From positions 3,596,001 to 3,660,000 of the forward strand of contig NZ_CP053748.1 in NCBI RefSeq assembly GCF_024400215.1: a DNA stretch of 64,000 bases, in the 5' to 3' direction. Positions within the stretch are counted from its first letter, which is position 1. Each line of letters starts with the position of its first letter. The translations under genes and the position numbers were made by a program. The notes under the pieces were generated by a model. The model was not told the origin of the DNA. It saw nothing but the letters and a program-made list of their open reading frames with translations, and made no database searches. Below are positions 32,308 through 41,900 of the stretch, piece after piece. Source of the DNA: Massilia sp. erpn (GTDB lineage Bacteria > Pseudomonadota > Gammaproteobacteria > Burkholderiales > Burkholderiaceae_D).

Positions 32308-34029
32308 TCAGCCAGCGCCGCCCGCCGGTTTCGCCGGTTTGTGGCCATGGATCTGTTTCACCTCGATGGCTTTATCGGTGGTGTACAGCGCCGTCACGCT
32401 GAGTTCGCCCGGCGCGCTGATTTCGAGGATGCCGATGGTGAGCGCATCGACGGCGGAGCCGAACAGCAGCTCGGTGATGCGGCAGCAATCGTCCATCGTC
32501 GCCGAGTGCGGCGGCAGCACGACGGTGTCCTCGGCGCGCGGCAGGCCCACTTTCGGCTCGCGCCCCAGCGGCGCGCCCGCCAGCACCACGGGGATGAAGC
32601 GTTTGCGCAGGGTCATCGGCGCGTCCGTGTGGTTGTGGATGGTGATCTGGGTTGCGTAGTGGCCGGGGCGTACCGGCGTGCAGCAGCATTCAGGATGCTT
32701 GTGCTGCGTGCCGCAGACGAATTTGACGGAATACACGGTCAGCTTTGGCCGGCAAGGCGGCACGGTGATCTTTATGGTTTTGGCGGCGGCGACGGCGCCG
32801 TCCACCACCACGTCCAGCGTGCCGTTGACGATCTTCTCCTCCTCGGCGCAGGCAATGCCGTGGAACTTCACCCTGAATTCCAGCACGTGCTCGCGGTCCC
32901 CTGCCAGTGGACCATAGCCGCCCGCCGGATCGATCGAGACGACGAAGGGCGCGATGCTGGCGCTGGCGACCAGCTTCAGATTGGCGATGGAAGACACCGC
33001 GCCCGTCACCATATCGATGATGGTTTTGACGATGGCATCAGGCTTGATGCCGCTGACGAAGGCGCCGCCGGTAGCCGCCGCAACGCGTGTTCCCTGGCCG
33101 GCCGAGCCGCCCGGTGCGCCGCAGGGACCGGCATAGTCGCTGGAGAGTGCCGCGGGATCGTCGTCCAGCCCCGGCGTGGCGGTGGAAATGGCAAGTACCG
33201 CGATTCCCTGTCCGCTCAGCGCGGCGGTGGCGCTGGCTTCGGTGATGGCGCTGGCCAGGCCCGAGATCGCGGTGCAGATCGGATCATGGCCCGGTGCATC
33301 GCCGATCCAGACGATGATGCGCCTGGCGCCGGCACGCCAGCCGATGCTGCCGCCGGGCGCCTGCGCCAGCTGTTCCAGTGCCAGGAACTGGCCTTCGGCC
33401 GTATCGCCGCCGCCGCTGGCCGACCATGCGCCGATGGCCGCCGTGACGGCGGGCGCCGCATTGGTGGGGTTGAGCTGATGGCTGAAAGGCGAGGGCGCCA
33501 TGGGTGGAAAGTCTCGGTAATTGCCGACGCCGAACATCAGGTCCATGCCCAAGCCGCTCAAGGCAGTCAGCACATTGTTGGCGCCGGCTTGCACGGCGGC
33601 CAGCACCGCTCCCATGGAGCCGGTGGTGTCGGCCAGGAAGTAGATGTCGGCTTTCGCCACGCCGGCGTTTTTCGGCACGGTGACGGTGATGGTTTCGTCC
33701 AGCGTGTCGTCCGGATTCAGCGTCAGCACATTGCTGTCTGGCTTGATCGTGATCATTCCCAGGGCTGCAGCGTCGACCTCCACGCGGCGCGTGGCGATGC
33801 TCATTGGCTCCAGCGCGGGATGACGCTCGCGCTCCTTGCCGTCCTCCGACAGCAGGATGCGCCAGGAAGGGCCGTTCGGATCGTCAGGCGAGACGGCGGT
33901 GAAATCGTGCAGGGTCTCGCCGCTATCGGGGTCGCTGATCTCGGCGGCGTGGACGATCTGTAGTCGGTCCATGTCATGCTTTTTTTGTATCAGGGTGAGG
34001 GCGCGCTGCGCCAGGGCGTTCGATTTCAT
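32308..34029 (-). CDS. VWA-domain protein with cysteine-rich C-terminal region
   Basis: Protein of 573 residues. The start ATG at 34029 has AGAGGTG at good spacing; an upstream ATG at 34071 lacks one. Residues about 125-345 form a von Willebrand factor A domain of integrin-beta style, with the metal site motif DTTGSMG (Asp 134) and GDAPGHD further on. An N-terminal domain of about 120 residues (LIQKKHDMDRLQIVHAAEIS) precedes it. The C-terminal 220 residues are beta-rich and carry a cysteine cluster (KHPECCCTPV) and a DDCC pair. No signal peptide or membrane helix is seen, so it is cytosolic or exported by a dedicated route. VWA proteins of this kind mediate metal-dependent protein contacts; the partner is unknown. 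Confidence 0.78.
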   Translation of the reverse strand: MKSNALAQRALTLIQKKHDMDRLQIVHAAEISDPDSGETLHDFTAVSPDDPNGPSWRILLSEDGKERERHPALEPMSIATRRVEVDAAALGMITIKPDSNVLTLNPDDTLDETITVTVPKNAGVAKADIYFLADTTGSMGAVLAAVQAGANNVLTALSGLGMDLMFGVGNYRDFPPMAPSPFSHQLNPTNAAPAVTAAIGAWSASGGGDTAEGQFLALEQLAQAPGGSIGWRAGARRIIVWIGDAPGHDPICTAISGLASAITEASATAALSGQGIAVLAISTATPGLDDDPAALSSDYAGPCGAPGGSAGQGTRVAAATGGAFVSGIKPDAIVKTIIDMVTGAVSSIANLKLVASASIAPFVVSIDPAGGYGPLAGDREHVLEFRVKFHGIACAEEEKIVNGTLDVVVDGAVAAAKTIKITVPPCRPKLTVYSVKFVCGTQHKHPECCCTPVRPGHYATQITIHNHTDAPMTLRKRFIPVVLAGAPLGREPKVGLPRAEDTVVLPPHSATMDDCCRITELLFGSAVDALTIGILEISAPGELSVTALYTTDKAIEVKQIHGHKPAKPAGGAG

Positions 34030-34191
34030 TTCGGGCACCTCTGAGAATGAAAAAAGGGGGACTTTCATCATAGGACTGCCCTTTTTTGCCTCGGCTGCGC
34101 TAGATCAAAAGCGGCTTTGCCTGGACTGCTTGTGCATGTTTTTTTGACATTGCTTTGCGCTGCGTCAGGCTGCGAGGCCTTGAAAATAGTG

Positions 34192-34220
34192 TTGTTGGCC
34201 CGGCTTGGCGCGTATATAAT
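34192..34220 (+). promoter_or_regulatory. Promoter of the tRNA-like relic
   Basis: TTGTTG (34192-34197), 17-base spacer, TATAAT (34215-34220), embedded in GTATATAATGCGGCC as at the intact tRNA genes. The rest of 34030-34191 holds the VWA gene leader with an inverted repeat AAAAAAGGG / CCCTTTTTT (34050-34087) and no gene that I can see. Confidence 0.6.
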
Positions 34221-34233
34221 GCGGCCGACTTTT

Positions 34234-34306
34234 TCCCTGACGGCCCAGCCGGTAGAGCGATGGAGCGCGTTTTGCGTTCTCGCTTCGAGTCGTGGTCGGG
34301 GAGCCA
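34234..34306 (+). pseudogene. tRNA-Asn-like relic with replaced anticodon arm
   Basis: 73 bases that start TCCCTGA and end TCGGGGAGCCA exactly like the three tRNA-Asn genes here, and keep AGCCGGTAGAGCGA of the D arm and TTCGAGT of the T loop. The middle differs: instead of the anticodon arm with loop CTGTTAA it has GAGCGC-GTTTT-GCGTTC, a 6-bp stem with a 5-base loop. The T stem (CTCGC/CGTGG) and D stem no longer pair properly. No normal seven-base anticodon loop is present, so it cannot decode asparagine. It still has a promoter upstream and a strong terminator downstream, so it may be transcribed. Confidence 0.8.
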
Positions 34307-34316
34307 GAATATTTTG

Positions 34317-34350
34317 GGGGCTGCGTTCATAAACGCAGCCCTTTGTTTTT
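34317..34350 (+). terminator. Rho-independent terminator after the tRNA relic
   Basis: Stem GGGCTGCGTT / AACGCAGCCC with loop CATA, followed by TTTGTTTTT. The next 119 bases up to the TonB receptor gene contain no recognisable gene; AAGGAA precedes the receptor start. Confidence 0.88.
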
Positions 34351-34469
34351 CGGCGCAAGAAGAAAAAGAAAACACCGAGTCCCCCGCGCATCGAGGATGC
34401 TGCCGTGATGAGGACAGGAGACAGCCGTTGTATACCTTCGCAGAATTTATTTCAAACTAAGGAAAGCAA

Positions 34470-36662
34470 ATGATGAAACTGTCCAAGATGCACAAGCGTC
34501 TGCTGGCTGTAGGCGCGTTGATGCCGATGGCCGCGATGGCGCAGGAAGCCGCCCAGCCAGCCAAAGGCCAGCTGGAAACGGTGACCGTGACCGCCCAGCG
34601 CCGCGCCGAGAATATCCGCGATGTGCCGGTTTCGGTGTCGATGCTGAAAGACGAGAAGCTCGACGTGATCGTCTCCAGCGGCCAGGATATCCGGGTACTC
34701 GCAGGCAAAACCCCAAGCCTGAACGTTGAATCCTCCAACGGCCGTACCTTCCCCCGCTTCTACATCCGCGGCTATGGCAACACCGACTTCAGCGTGTTCG
34801 CTTCCCAGCCAGTTTCCCTGATTTATGACGACGTCGTGCAAGAGAACCCGATTCTGAAGGGCTTCCCTATGTTCGACATGGCCGGCGTTGAAGTGCTGCG
34901 CGGCCCGCAGGGCACTCTGTTCGGCCGCAACACCCCGGCTGGCGTGGTCAAATTCGAATCGGCCAAGCCGCACCTGAAGGGCATCGACGGCTACTACAAC
35001 GTCTCCTACGCGACCCACGCCACCACCAATGTGGAAGGCGCGGTCAACGTGCCGCTGTCGAAGGAATGGGCGATGCGCGTTTCCACCCTGCGCCAGCACC
35101 GCGACGGCTATGTGGACAACACCTTCACCGGCAAGAAGGACGAGCTGGAAGGCTATAACGAGCACGCCGAGCGCGTACAGTTCCTGTACCAGCCGGGCGG
35201 CTCCTTCAACGCCCTGTTCAATCTGCACCAGCGCAGCACCGGCGGCAGCGCGCGCCTGTTCCGCGCCAACATGATCAAGAAGGGCACCAACGAAGCCGTG
35301 GACGGCTTCAACCCCAACGAGATCCACACCAATGGCCAGAACTTCCAGAACCTGAACACCAAGGGCGCGAACGTGCGTCTGAGCTGGGATCTGGGTCCGG
35401 TCAAGCTGTTCTCGATCACCGGCTATGAAACCGTGGGCAACTACGTCAGCCGCGGCGACATCGACGGCGGCACGCCAACCGGCACCGGCTTCATTCCTTT
35501 CCAGGTTGAGACCGCGGGCGGCATCAGCGATATGAAGCAGTACAGCCAGGAATTCCGCGTCGAATCGAAGAACGCAGGTCCGCTGAACTGGCAGACCGGC
35601 GTCTACTACTTCAACGAAGACGCAAGCGGCTTCACCAACAACTTCAACAGCGACACCGGCGTGCAGTTCTCGCACCTGTCGAGCCGCCAGAAGAACACCG
35701 CCTGGGCGGCCTTCGGTTCGCTGAACTATGCCTTCTCCGACGCCTTCACCGTGCGCGGCGGCCTGCGCTACACCAAGGACAAGAAAGACTTCAACACCAT
35801 CAGGCGCGAAAACGTGGTGCAGATCGGTCCTGATTCCTTCGGCGAGAGCAAGAACAAGGCGAACTGGGATCTGAGCGCCAACTACACCGTGAACAAGGAC
35901 GTGAGCGTGTACGCCCGCGTGGCGACCGGCTTCCGCGCCCCAAGTATCGCGGCCGCTTCCGCCAATGCGCCGATCACCGTGGCCGATGCGGAAACCATCA
36001 CCTCGATCGAAGCCGGCGTGAAGGCTGACCTGTTCAACCGCCGCGCACGCGTTTCCATGAGCGTGTACGACTACGACGTGAAAAACCAGCAGCTGACCGT
36101 GGTTGGCGGCAACAGCAACGTGACGCGCCTGATCAACGCCGCCAAGACCAAGGGCCGTGGCGTGGAGATGGACTTCGAAGGCTTCATCACCAACGACTTC
36201 AAGGTGTCGACCAGCGCTTCGTACAACTACACCCAGCTGCGCGATCCTTCGCTGTCCGTACAGCCATGCCGCCAGTGCACCGTGACCGACCCGCTGAACG
36301 CGGCCGGCCGCGCCATCATCGACGGCAACGCACTGCCGCAAGCGCCGAAGTGGATCATCAACGCCAGCGCGCGTTACAACTTCCCTCTGGCCGAAGGCAA
36401 TCTGTTCATCCTGACCGACTGGTCCTACCGCAGCAAGATCAACTTCTTCCTGTATGAGTCGAAGGAGTTCACCGGCAAGGCCATGACCGAAGGCGGCCTG
36501 CGCGTGGGTTACAACTGGCAAGGTGGCAAATATGAAGTGGCTGCATTCGGCCGCAACATCACCAACACCCAGCGCATCACCGGCGGCATCGACTTCAACA
36601 ACCTGACCGGCTTCATCAACGAGCCGCGTCAATGGGGCGTGCAGTTCAAGGGCAGCTTCTAA
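34470..36662 (+). CDS. TonB-dependent receptor
   Basis: Outer-membrane receptor of 730 residues. The signal peptide is MHKRLLAVGALMPMAAMAQE, after which comes the TonB-box-like LETVTVTAQRRAENIRDVPV. The plug contains FPRFYIRGYGNTDFSVF and AGVEVLRGPQGTLFGRNTPA, and the barrel ends RQWGVQFKGSF with a terminal phenylalanine. The Q-R-R-x-E-x-x-x-D-V-P start is common in receptors of sphingomonads and Massilia for organic compounds as well as iron, and no Fur box is visible. Directly downstream, after a terminator, is a gene for a DUF6351-type hydrolase, which may process what the receptor imports. A nearly complete antisense frame exists but is an artefact of codon bias. Confidence 0.92.
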   Translation: MMKLSKMHKRLLAVGALMPMAAMAQEAAQPAKGQLETVTVTAQRRAENIRDVPVSVSMLKDEKLDVIVSSGQDIRVLAGKTPSLNVESSNGRTFPRFYIRGYGNTDFSVFASQPVSLIYDDVVQENPILKGFPMFDMAGVEVLRGPQGTLFGRNTPAGVVKFESAKPHLKGIDGYYNVSYATHATTNVEGAVNVPLSKEWAMRVSTLRQHRDGYVDNTFTGKKDELEGYNEHAERVQFLYQPGGSFNALFNLHQRSTGGSARLFRANMIKKGTNEAVDGFNPNEIHTNGQNFQNLNTKGANVRLSWDLGPVKLFSITGYETVGNYVSRGDIDGGTPTGTGFIPFQVETAGGISDMKQYSQEFRVESKNAGPLNWQTGVYYFNEDASGFTNNFNSDTGVQFSHLSSRQKNTAWAAFGSLNYAFSDAFTVRGGLRYTKDKKDFNTIRRENVVQIGPDSFGESKNKANWDLSANYTVNKDVSVYARVATGFRAPSIAAASANAPITVADAETITSIEAGVKADLFNRRARVSMSVYDYDVKNQQLTVVGGNSNVTRLINAAKTKGRGVEMDFEGFITNDFKVSTSASYNYTQLRDPSLSVQPCRQCTVTDPLNAAGRAIIDGNALPQAPKWIINASARYNFPLAEGNLFILTDWSYRSKINFFLYESKEFTGKAMTEGGLRVGYNWQGGKYEVAAFGRNITNTQRITGGIDFNNLTGFINEPRQWGVQFKGSF

Positions 36663-36685
36663 AAGCTACTCCTGATTGATCAAAG

Positions 36686-36720
36686 AACGGCTCCGCGAGC
36701 AATCGCGGGGCCGTTTTTAT
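36686..36720 (+). terminator. Rho-independent terminator after the TonB receptor
   Basis: Stem AACGGCTCCGCG / CGCGGGGCCGTT with loop AGCAAT and a T-run. It differs from the terminator of tRNA-Asn copy 2 by only a few bases. Confidence 0.9.
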
Positions 36721-36760
36721 TTGGGTCATATGGGCTACACTGGCGGCGGGAGGATGAACG

Positions 36761-38701
36761 ATGAGATCATGCTTTGTTTTGCTGGCGGTCCTTGCCTGCG
36801 TGGCGGGCAGCCAGGCAAGTGCGCAGCAGCAGCCCTTCATATGCCGCTCGGTGGAATCCGGCCTGGGCCAGCCTCTGGTGGACAACCAGGAAGGCGTCGG
36901 CCATCCGGTGCGCGACGTGGACGGCAAGCTGCTCGGCTACAGCCGCAATTGCGCGGTCAATGCCCAGGTGCGCTACTTCTATTACAACGGCAGCACCTTC
37001 AAGGCTTACGACCCGGCGGCCGAACCGCCATCCGACTTGAAGACCACGAACTGGAAGGGTGCAACGGTGCCTTTCGTGGTGCGGGTCGAGGCGGGCAGCA
37101 TCAACCGTTTTCTCTACACCATCGCCATGCTGGCGCCGCAAGCCGGTGGGCCGGGCGAATGGAATAATAAGCTGGTGTACTGGCTGCGCGGCGGCGTCGG
37201 CATCGGCCACCAGCAGGGTACGGCGATGTGGTTCAAGGAGGCGCTGGGCAGCGCCGAACGGAGCATGATGCCGCGCCTGCTGACCCAGGGCTATGCGGTG
37301 GTGACTTCCTCCGGCAATGAAACCGGCGTTCACTACAATATGCGGCTGGCTGGGGAAACGGCGGCGCTGACCAAGCAGTATTTCGTGCGCACTTATGGCG
37401 CGCCGCGCTACACCGTCGGCATTGGCGGTTCGGGCGGCGGCGTACAGCAGTACCTGTTCGCGCAAAACCAGCCAGGCTTGCTGGATGCGGGGATACCGAT
37501 TCAATCCTATCCGGATATGATTACCCAGACCATTCCCGTGTCGGACTGTCCCTTGCTGGGCCAGTATTTCAGGGAAGAGGCGGCGCGCGACCCATCCTCC
37601 CCCTGGTCGCAGTGGAGCCGCCAGACCTGGATTGAAGGGATGAACGCCAGTGACAGCGCGCGCAATCCGCTCACGGGCGGCACCGGTTCCACCGAATGCA
37701 TCACGGGCTGGCGCATGGCCATGCCGAATGTGCTCAATCCGCAGTACAAAGACCCGCGCTTCGATCTGGCGATCAAGGCCTATGGCTATTCCGACAGCGC
37801 TTTCACCAGCGTCAAATGGACGCACTGGAATGACCTGTCCGATCTTTACGGTGTGGACAGCCGCGGCTTTGCACGCATCACCATTGACAACGTGGGCGTG
37901 CAATATGGTCTGGAGGCGCTGGCAAAAGGCCAAATCGGCACGGACGAATTCTTGCGCATCAATGCCTGCGCCGGCAGCTGGAAGGAGCAGGCTGATTTCG
38001 TGCAGTGGGACGCCAGCGGCGATCCTTTCGATGCGCGCAATATGCAGCGTAGTGCCAGCTGCCGCGACCCGTCCGGCACGCCGGCGCTGCGGCGCCAGGG
38101 CGATGTGCCGGCTATACGCAAGGCCTACGCCTCCGGGGAAGTCTTTACCGGCCGCCGCCTCGGCATTCCGATGATTGATCTGCGTCCTTATCTGGAGCCT
38201 GAGCTGAATATGCACAACGCGCGCCAGGCGTTTTCCGTCAGGGCGCGGTTGGAAGCGGCGGCGCCGTCCGAGGTGGCGCGCCAGGCGGTCTGGTTCACCG
38301 CTTCCGAAGCGGCGCTGGCCGATACGGCGATGGATGCCCTGGCTGTGCTGGACCGTTATCTGACCGATGGCAAGCCGCCGCCCGGCTTCGCCGACAAATG
38401 CCTGGATGGCAGCGGCGCGCCCATCGCCGCCGGCGCCGGGGTGTGGGATGGCATTCTGAACAAGAAAGCGGCGGGCGCCTGCACCCGGGCCTTCCCCCTG
38501 TTCGGCAGTCCGCGCATGGTGGCGGGCGACTCCATCAAGGGCGATATCTTCAAATGCGCGCTAAAACCGGTCGCCACGGCGCTGGAGGATGGCACCTATC
38601 CATCTGCGCCGGAATTCACGCCGCCGCAGCGCGCGTGGCTGGCGCGCATCTTCCCGCAGGGTGTGTGCGATTACCGGCAGGAGGGCGTGGGGCGGCCCTG
38701 A
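36761..38701 (+). CDS. Exported DUF6351-like alpha/beta hydrolase
   Basis: Secreted protein of 646 residues. GGGAGG lies seven bases before the ATG; the signal peptide is MRSCFVLLAVLACVAGSQAS with cleavage after AQ. The mature protein starts with the conserved CRSVESGLGQPLVDNQEGVG. The nucleophile elbow G-G-S-G-G appears in YTVGIGGSGGGVQQ (Ser 224), and several cysteines are spaced for disulfides. The pattern fits the DUF6351 family of tannase- or feruloyl-esterase-like hydrolases that are often encoded near TonB receptors. The substrate is unknown. It lies 40 bases after the receptor terminator, on the same strand, and may depend on read-through or its own promoter. Confidence 0.7.
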   Translation: MRSCFVLLAVLACVAGSQASAQQQPFICRSVESGLGQPLVDNQEGVGHPVRDVDGKLLGYSRNCAVNAQVRYFYYNGSTFKAYDPAAEPPSDLKTTNWKGATVPFVVRVEAGSINRFLYTIAMLAPQAGGPGEWNNKLVYWLRGGVGIGHQQGTAMWFKEALGSAERSMMPRLLTQGYAVVTSSGNETGVHYNMRLAGETAALTKQYFVRTYGAPRYTVGIGGSGGGVQQYLFAQNQPGLLDAGIPIQSYPDMITQTIPVSDCPLLGQYFREEAARDPSSPWSQWSRQTWIEGMNASDSARNPLTGGTGSTECITGWRMAMPNVLNPQYKDPRFDLAIKAYGYSDSAFTSVKWTHWNDLSDLYGVDSRGFARITIDNVGVQYGLEALAKGQIGTDEFLRINACAGSWKEQADFVQWDASGDPFDARNMQRSASCRDPSGTPALRRQGDVPAIRKAYASGEVFTGRRLGIPMIDLRPYLEPELNMHNARQAFSVRARLEAAAPSEVARQAVWFTASEAALADTAMDALAVLDRYLTDGKPPPGFADKCLDGSGAPIAAGAGVWDGILNKKAAGACTRAFPLFGSPRMVAGDSIKGDIFKCALKPVATALEDGTYPSAPEFTPPQRAWLARIFPQGVCDYRQEGVGRP

Positions 38702-38746
38702 GTCCGGTGGAAATGAAAAGATTTCAGCCGATGTTTCAAAAAAGGG

Positions 38747-38775
38747 TTTGCAGACGGCTGCAAGCCGTATATAAT
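38747..38775 (+). promoter_or_regulatory. Promoter of tRNA-Asn copy 3
   Basis: TTTGCA (38747-38752), 17-base spacer, perfect TATAAT (38770-38775), again inside GTATATAATGCGGCC. Confidence 0.78.
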
Positions 38776-38786
38776 GCGGCCTCTTT

Positions 38787-38862
38787 TCCCTGATAGCTCA
38801 GTCGGTAGAGCGACGGACTGTTAATCCGCAGGTCCCTGGTTCGAGTCCAGGTCGGGGAGCCA
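38787..38862 (+). tRNA. tRNA-Asn (GTT), copy 3
   Basis: 76 bases, identical to the copies at 6726 and 29467, with encoded GCCA. The 20 bases upstream are also the same as for copy 2. Confidence 0.97.
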
Positions 38863-38868
38863 GAATAC

Positions 38869-38907
38869 AAAAGGGGGTTACGAGTGATCGTAACCCCCTT
38901 TTTCTTT
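38869..38907 (+). terminator. Rho-independent terminator after tRNA-Asn copy 3
   Basis: A perfect 15-bp stem AAAAGGGGGTTACGA / TCGTAACCCCCTTTT with loop GTGA and more T residues. Confidence 0.93.
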
Positions 38908-38984
38908 TGCCAACTATTCAGGAGCTAGCAGCTTAGGTATATTCGTGATAATCCTGCTACTTCTGCTGATAAGAGCCGATTGCG

Positions 38985-41900
38985 ATGAAAAACATATGGC
39001 TGAAGCGCGCGCTGCGTGCCGTTCTTGTTCTTGTGGGCCTGGTGCTGCTGTATGCGGCGCTGGGCTTTCTGGCCCTGCCGGCCCTGATCAAATCGCAGGC
39101 GCAGCAAAAGGCGGCCGATATTCTGCATCGCCAGCTCACCATCGAGAAGGTCGAACTGAATCCCTTCACGCTGGCGCTGACTGTGCATGGCTTGAAGATG
39201 ATGGAGCCGCAGGGCGACGCCGTTTTCGCCAGCTTCGACCGGCTGGCCGTAGACCTGTCCGGCCATTCCCTGCTGCGCCTTGCGCCGGTGGTGCAGGAAG
39301 TCCGCCTGAGCAAGCCCTATGTGCATCTGGTGCGCAAGGACGCCAACCATTACAGCATCGATGACATCATTGAGCTGATCGCCAGCCAGCCGCCTTCGCC
39401 GGAACCGGCGCGCTTCTCGGTCAACAATATCCAGATCGAGGAGGGCGGCATCGCCTTCGAGGATAAGCCGGCCGGCAGCAGCCATAAGGTCGAAGGCCTG
39501 AAACTGGGCATTCCTTTCGTCTCGTCCATGCCGACCGACGTGCAGCTGTTTGTGGAGCCGCTGTTCAGCGCCGTGGTGAATGGCGCGCCGCTGCATCTGA
39601 GCGGCAAGCTGCGGCCCTTTGCCGATACCAAGGAAGTGCTGTTTGAGCTGAAGCTGGACGCGGTGGACGTGCCGCGCTATCTGGCCTATCTGCCGACCAA
39701 GCTGGCCTTTCGCATGCCAAGCGGCCGCCTGGATGCGCAGCTGCATGCCAGCTTCCGCCAGCCGAAGGAGGGTGGCCCGGCGCTGGTGCTGGGCGGCGAA
39801 GCCAAGGCGCAATCGGTGGAACTGACCCAGGCTGACGGCAAACCTGCTTTGAAAGCCAGGGAGCTGGCGGCCAAGCTGGGCAAGATCGATGTATTTGGCG
39901 GCCGTTTCGATTTCGAGAGCCTGATCGTGGACGGGCTGGAAGCGAATGTGATCAGCGACAGCAAGGGCCAGTTGAATGTGGCGCGTATGTTCGCACCGGA
40001 ACAGCCGCAGCCCCTTGCCCCAACGCCTGCCAAGGCGCAGGCCGAAGCACCAGCCAAGGACGGGAAAAGCTCGACCGGCTCGCACTATGCGCTGAAAACG
40101 CTGGAGTTCCGCAACACCACCCTGCGCTACGCCCACGAAGCACTGCATGAACCGACGCGCGTGGCCGTGGACAAGTTCGCGCTGGCGCTGCGCGATATCG
40201 CCGTTGAAACCGGCAAGCAGACCGTCAGCATCGGTGAAATCGTGTCCGACAGCGCCGGCATCGACGTCAACTTCGACAAGCCCCGCGCCGCCGCTCCTGC
40301 GCCGCAGCCCAAGGTCGCCGCGCCGAAAGACGAAGGCTCCTACGTGCTGACGATTGCCCGCCTCGGCATCAAGGACTGGACTACGCGCCTGGTGGACAAT
40401 GCCCACGCCAAGCCGCTGCAAATTGCCGTCGCGCCGCTGTCCCTCGATCTGCAGGATATTTCCACCGCGCCCGGTTCGCGCATCAAGGCGGACCTGAAAA
40501 CCACGGTGAACAACGACGGCCACCTGGCCTTGAATGGCAGCTTCGTGCTGGCGCCTTTCAGCACCGAGCTGGCGGTGGAGGTGAAGGATCTCGGCATTCT
40601 GCCGCTGCAGCCCTACGTCACCGATTACGTGAACCTGCGCCTGGTGCATGCCGACGTCTCCACCAAGGGCAAGCTGCTGCTGGAAACCGGCAGCGACGGC
40701 GCCTTGAAGGGCGGCTTCAAGGGCGATGCCAGCGTGACCAATCTGGCCACCGTCGATAAGGCCAGCTCCAACGACTTCCTGCGCTGGAAAGCGCTGACCT
40801 TCGGCGGCATGGACGTGCGCCTGCAGCCGTTTGCGCTGAATATCGACAAGGTCGGCCTGAACGATTTCTTCGCCCGCATCATCATCGATCCCTCCGGCCG
40901 CATCAACGTGCAGAACATCATGCGCGACAAGGATGGCGAAGCCAAAAGCCTGACCGAGGCTGATCCATCCGCGCATGCCAAGACCAAGGCGAATGCACCC
41001 AAAGCACCGGCTGTAGCCGAGGCCAAGCCTGCGCCGAAGGAAGCCGCCCAGCCGCTGCCGCCTGTGCGCGTCGGCAAACTGGTGCTGTCGGGTGGGCGGG
41101 TGCGCTTCACCGATAACTTCATCAAGCCAAACTACACGGCCAATCTGAATGATCTGGGCGGCACGGTGTCCGGCCTGTCATCGGACCCGAACAGCAGCGC
41201 CAATGTCGATTTGCGCGGCGTGGTGAACAACGCGCCGCTGGTCATCGGCGGCCGCGTCAACCCGCTCAAGCGCGACCTGTCGCTGGACGTGAAAGCCGAG
41301 GTGCGCGGCATCGAGCTGGCCTCGCTGTCGGCCTATTCGGACAAGTATGTGGGTTATGGCATCGAGAAGGGCAAGATGTCCTTCGAAGTGGGCTACAACA
41401 TCGAAAACCGCCAGCTCAAGGCCAGCAACCGCCTGATTCTGGAGCAGCTGACCTTCGGCCGTGAAAACAGCAATCCCGATGTGACCAAGCTGCCGGTTGG
41501 CCTGGCCGTGGCACTGCTGAGCGACCGCAATGGCGTGATCGACATCAATGTGCCGATCGGCGGTTCGATCGACGATCCTGAATTCTCCATTGGCGGCATC
41601 ATCCTCAAGATCATCGGCAATGCCATCGTGAAAACGGTGACGGCGCCGTTCACCTTGATCAGCTCCCTGTTTGGCGGCGGCAGCGCCGAAGAATTGTCCA
41701 TGCTGGCCTTCGATCCGGGCCGCGCCCAGATTCAGACGGCGGGCGAGGAGAAGCTCAAGCCCCTGGCACGCGCCCTGGGCGAGCGCCCCGGCCTGAAGCT
41801 GGAAATCACCGGCCGCTATGATCCCGCGCTGGATACCGAGGCGCTCAAGTTGCTGTCCATCGACCGCAAGCTGCGCGCCCTGAAAGCCAAGGATATGCAG

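Noticed and set aside
32278..33963. 561-codon plus-strand frame opposite the VWA gene
   Set aside because: Arg/Gly/His-rich shadow; the minus strand has a clear VWA metal site and a good ribosome site.
34452..36632. 726-codon minus-strand open frame opposite the TonB receptor
   Set aside because: Composition is typical of an antisense frame (His-, Val-, Gly-rich, no motifs), while the plus strand gives a full receptor with signal peptide and terminal Phe.
38925..40976. 683-codon minus-strand frame opposite the DUF748 gene
   Set aside because: Antisense shadow; Gln/His-rich with no motif.
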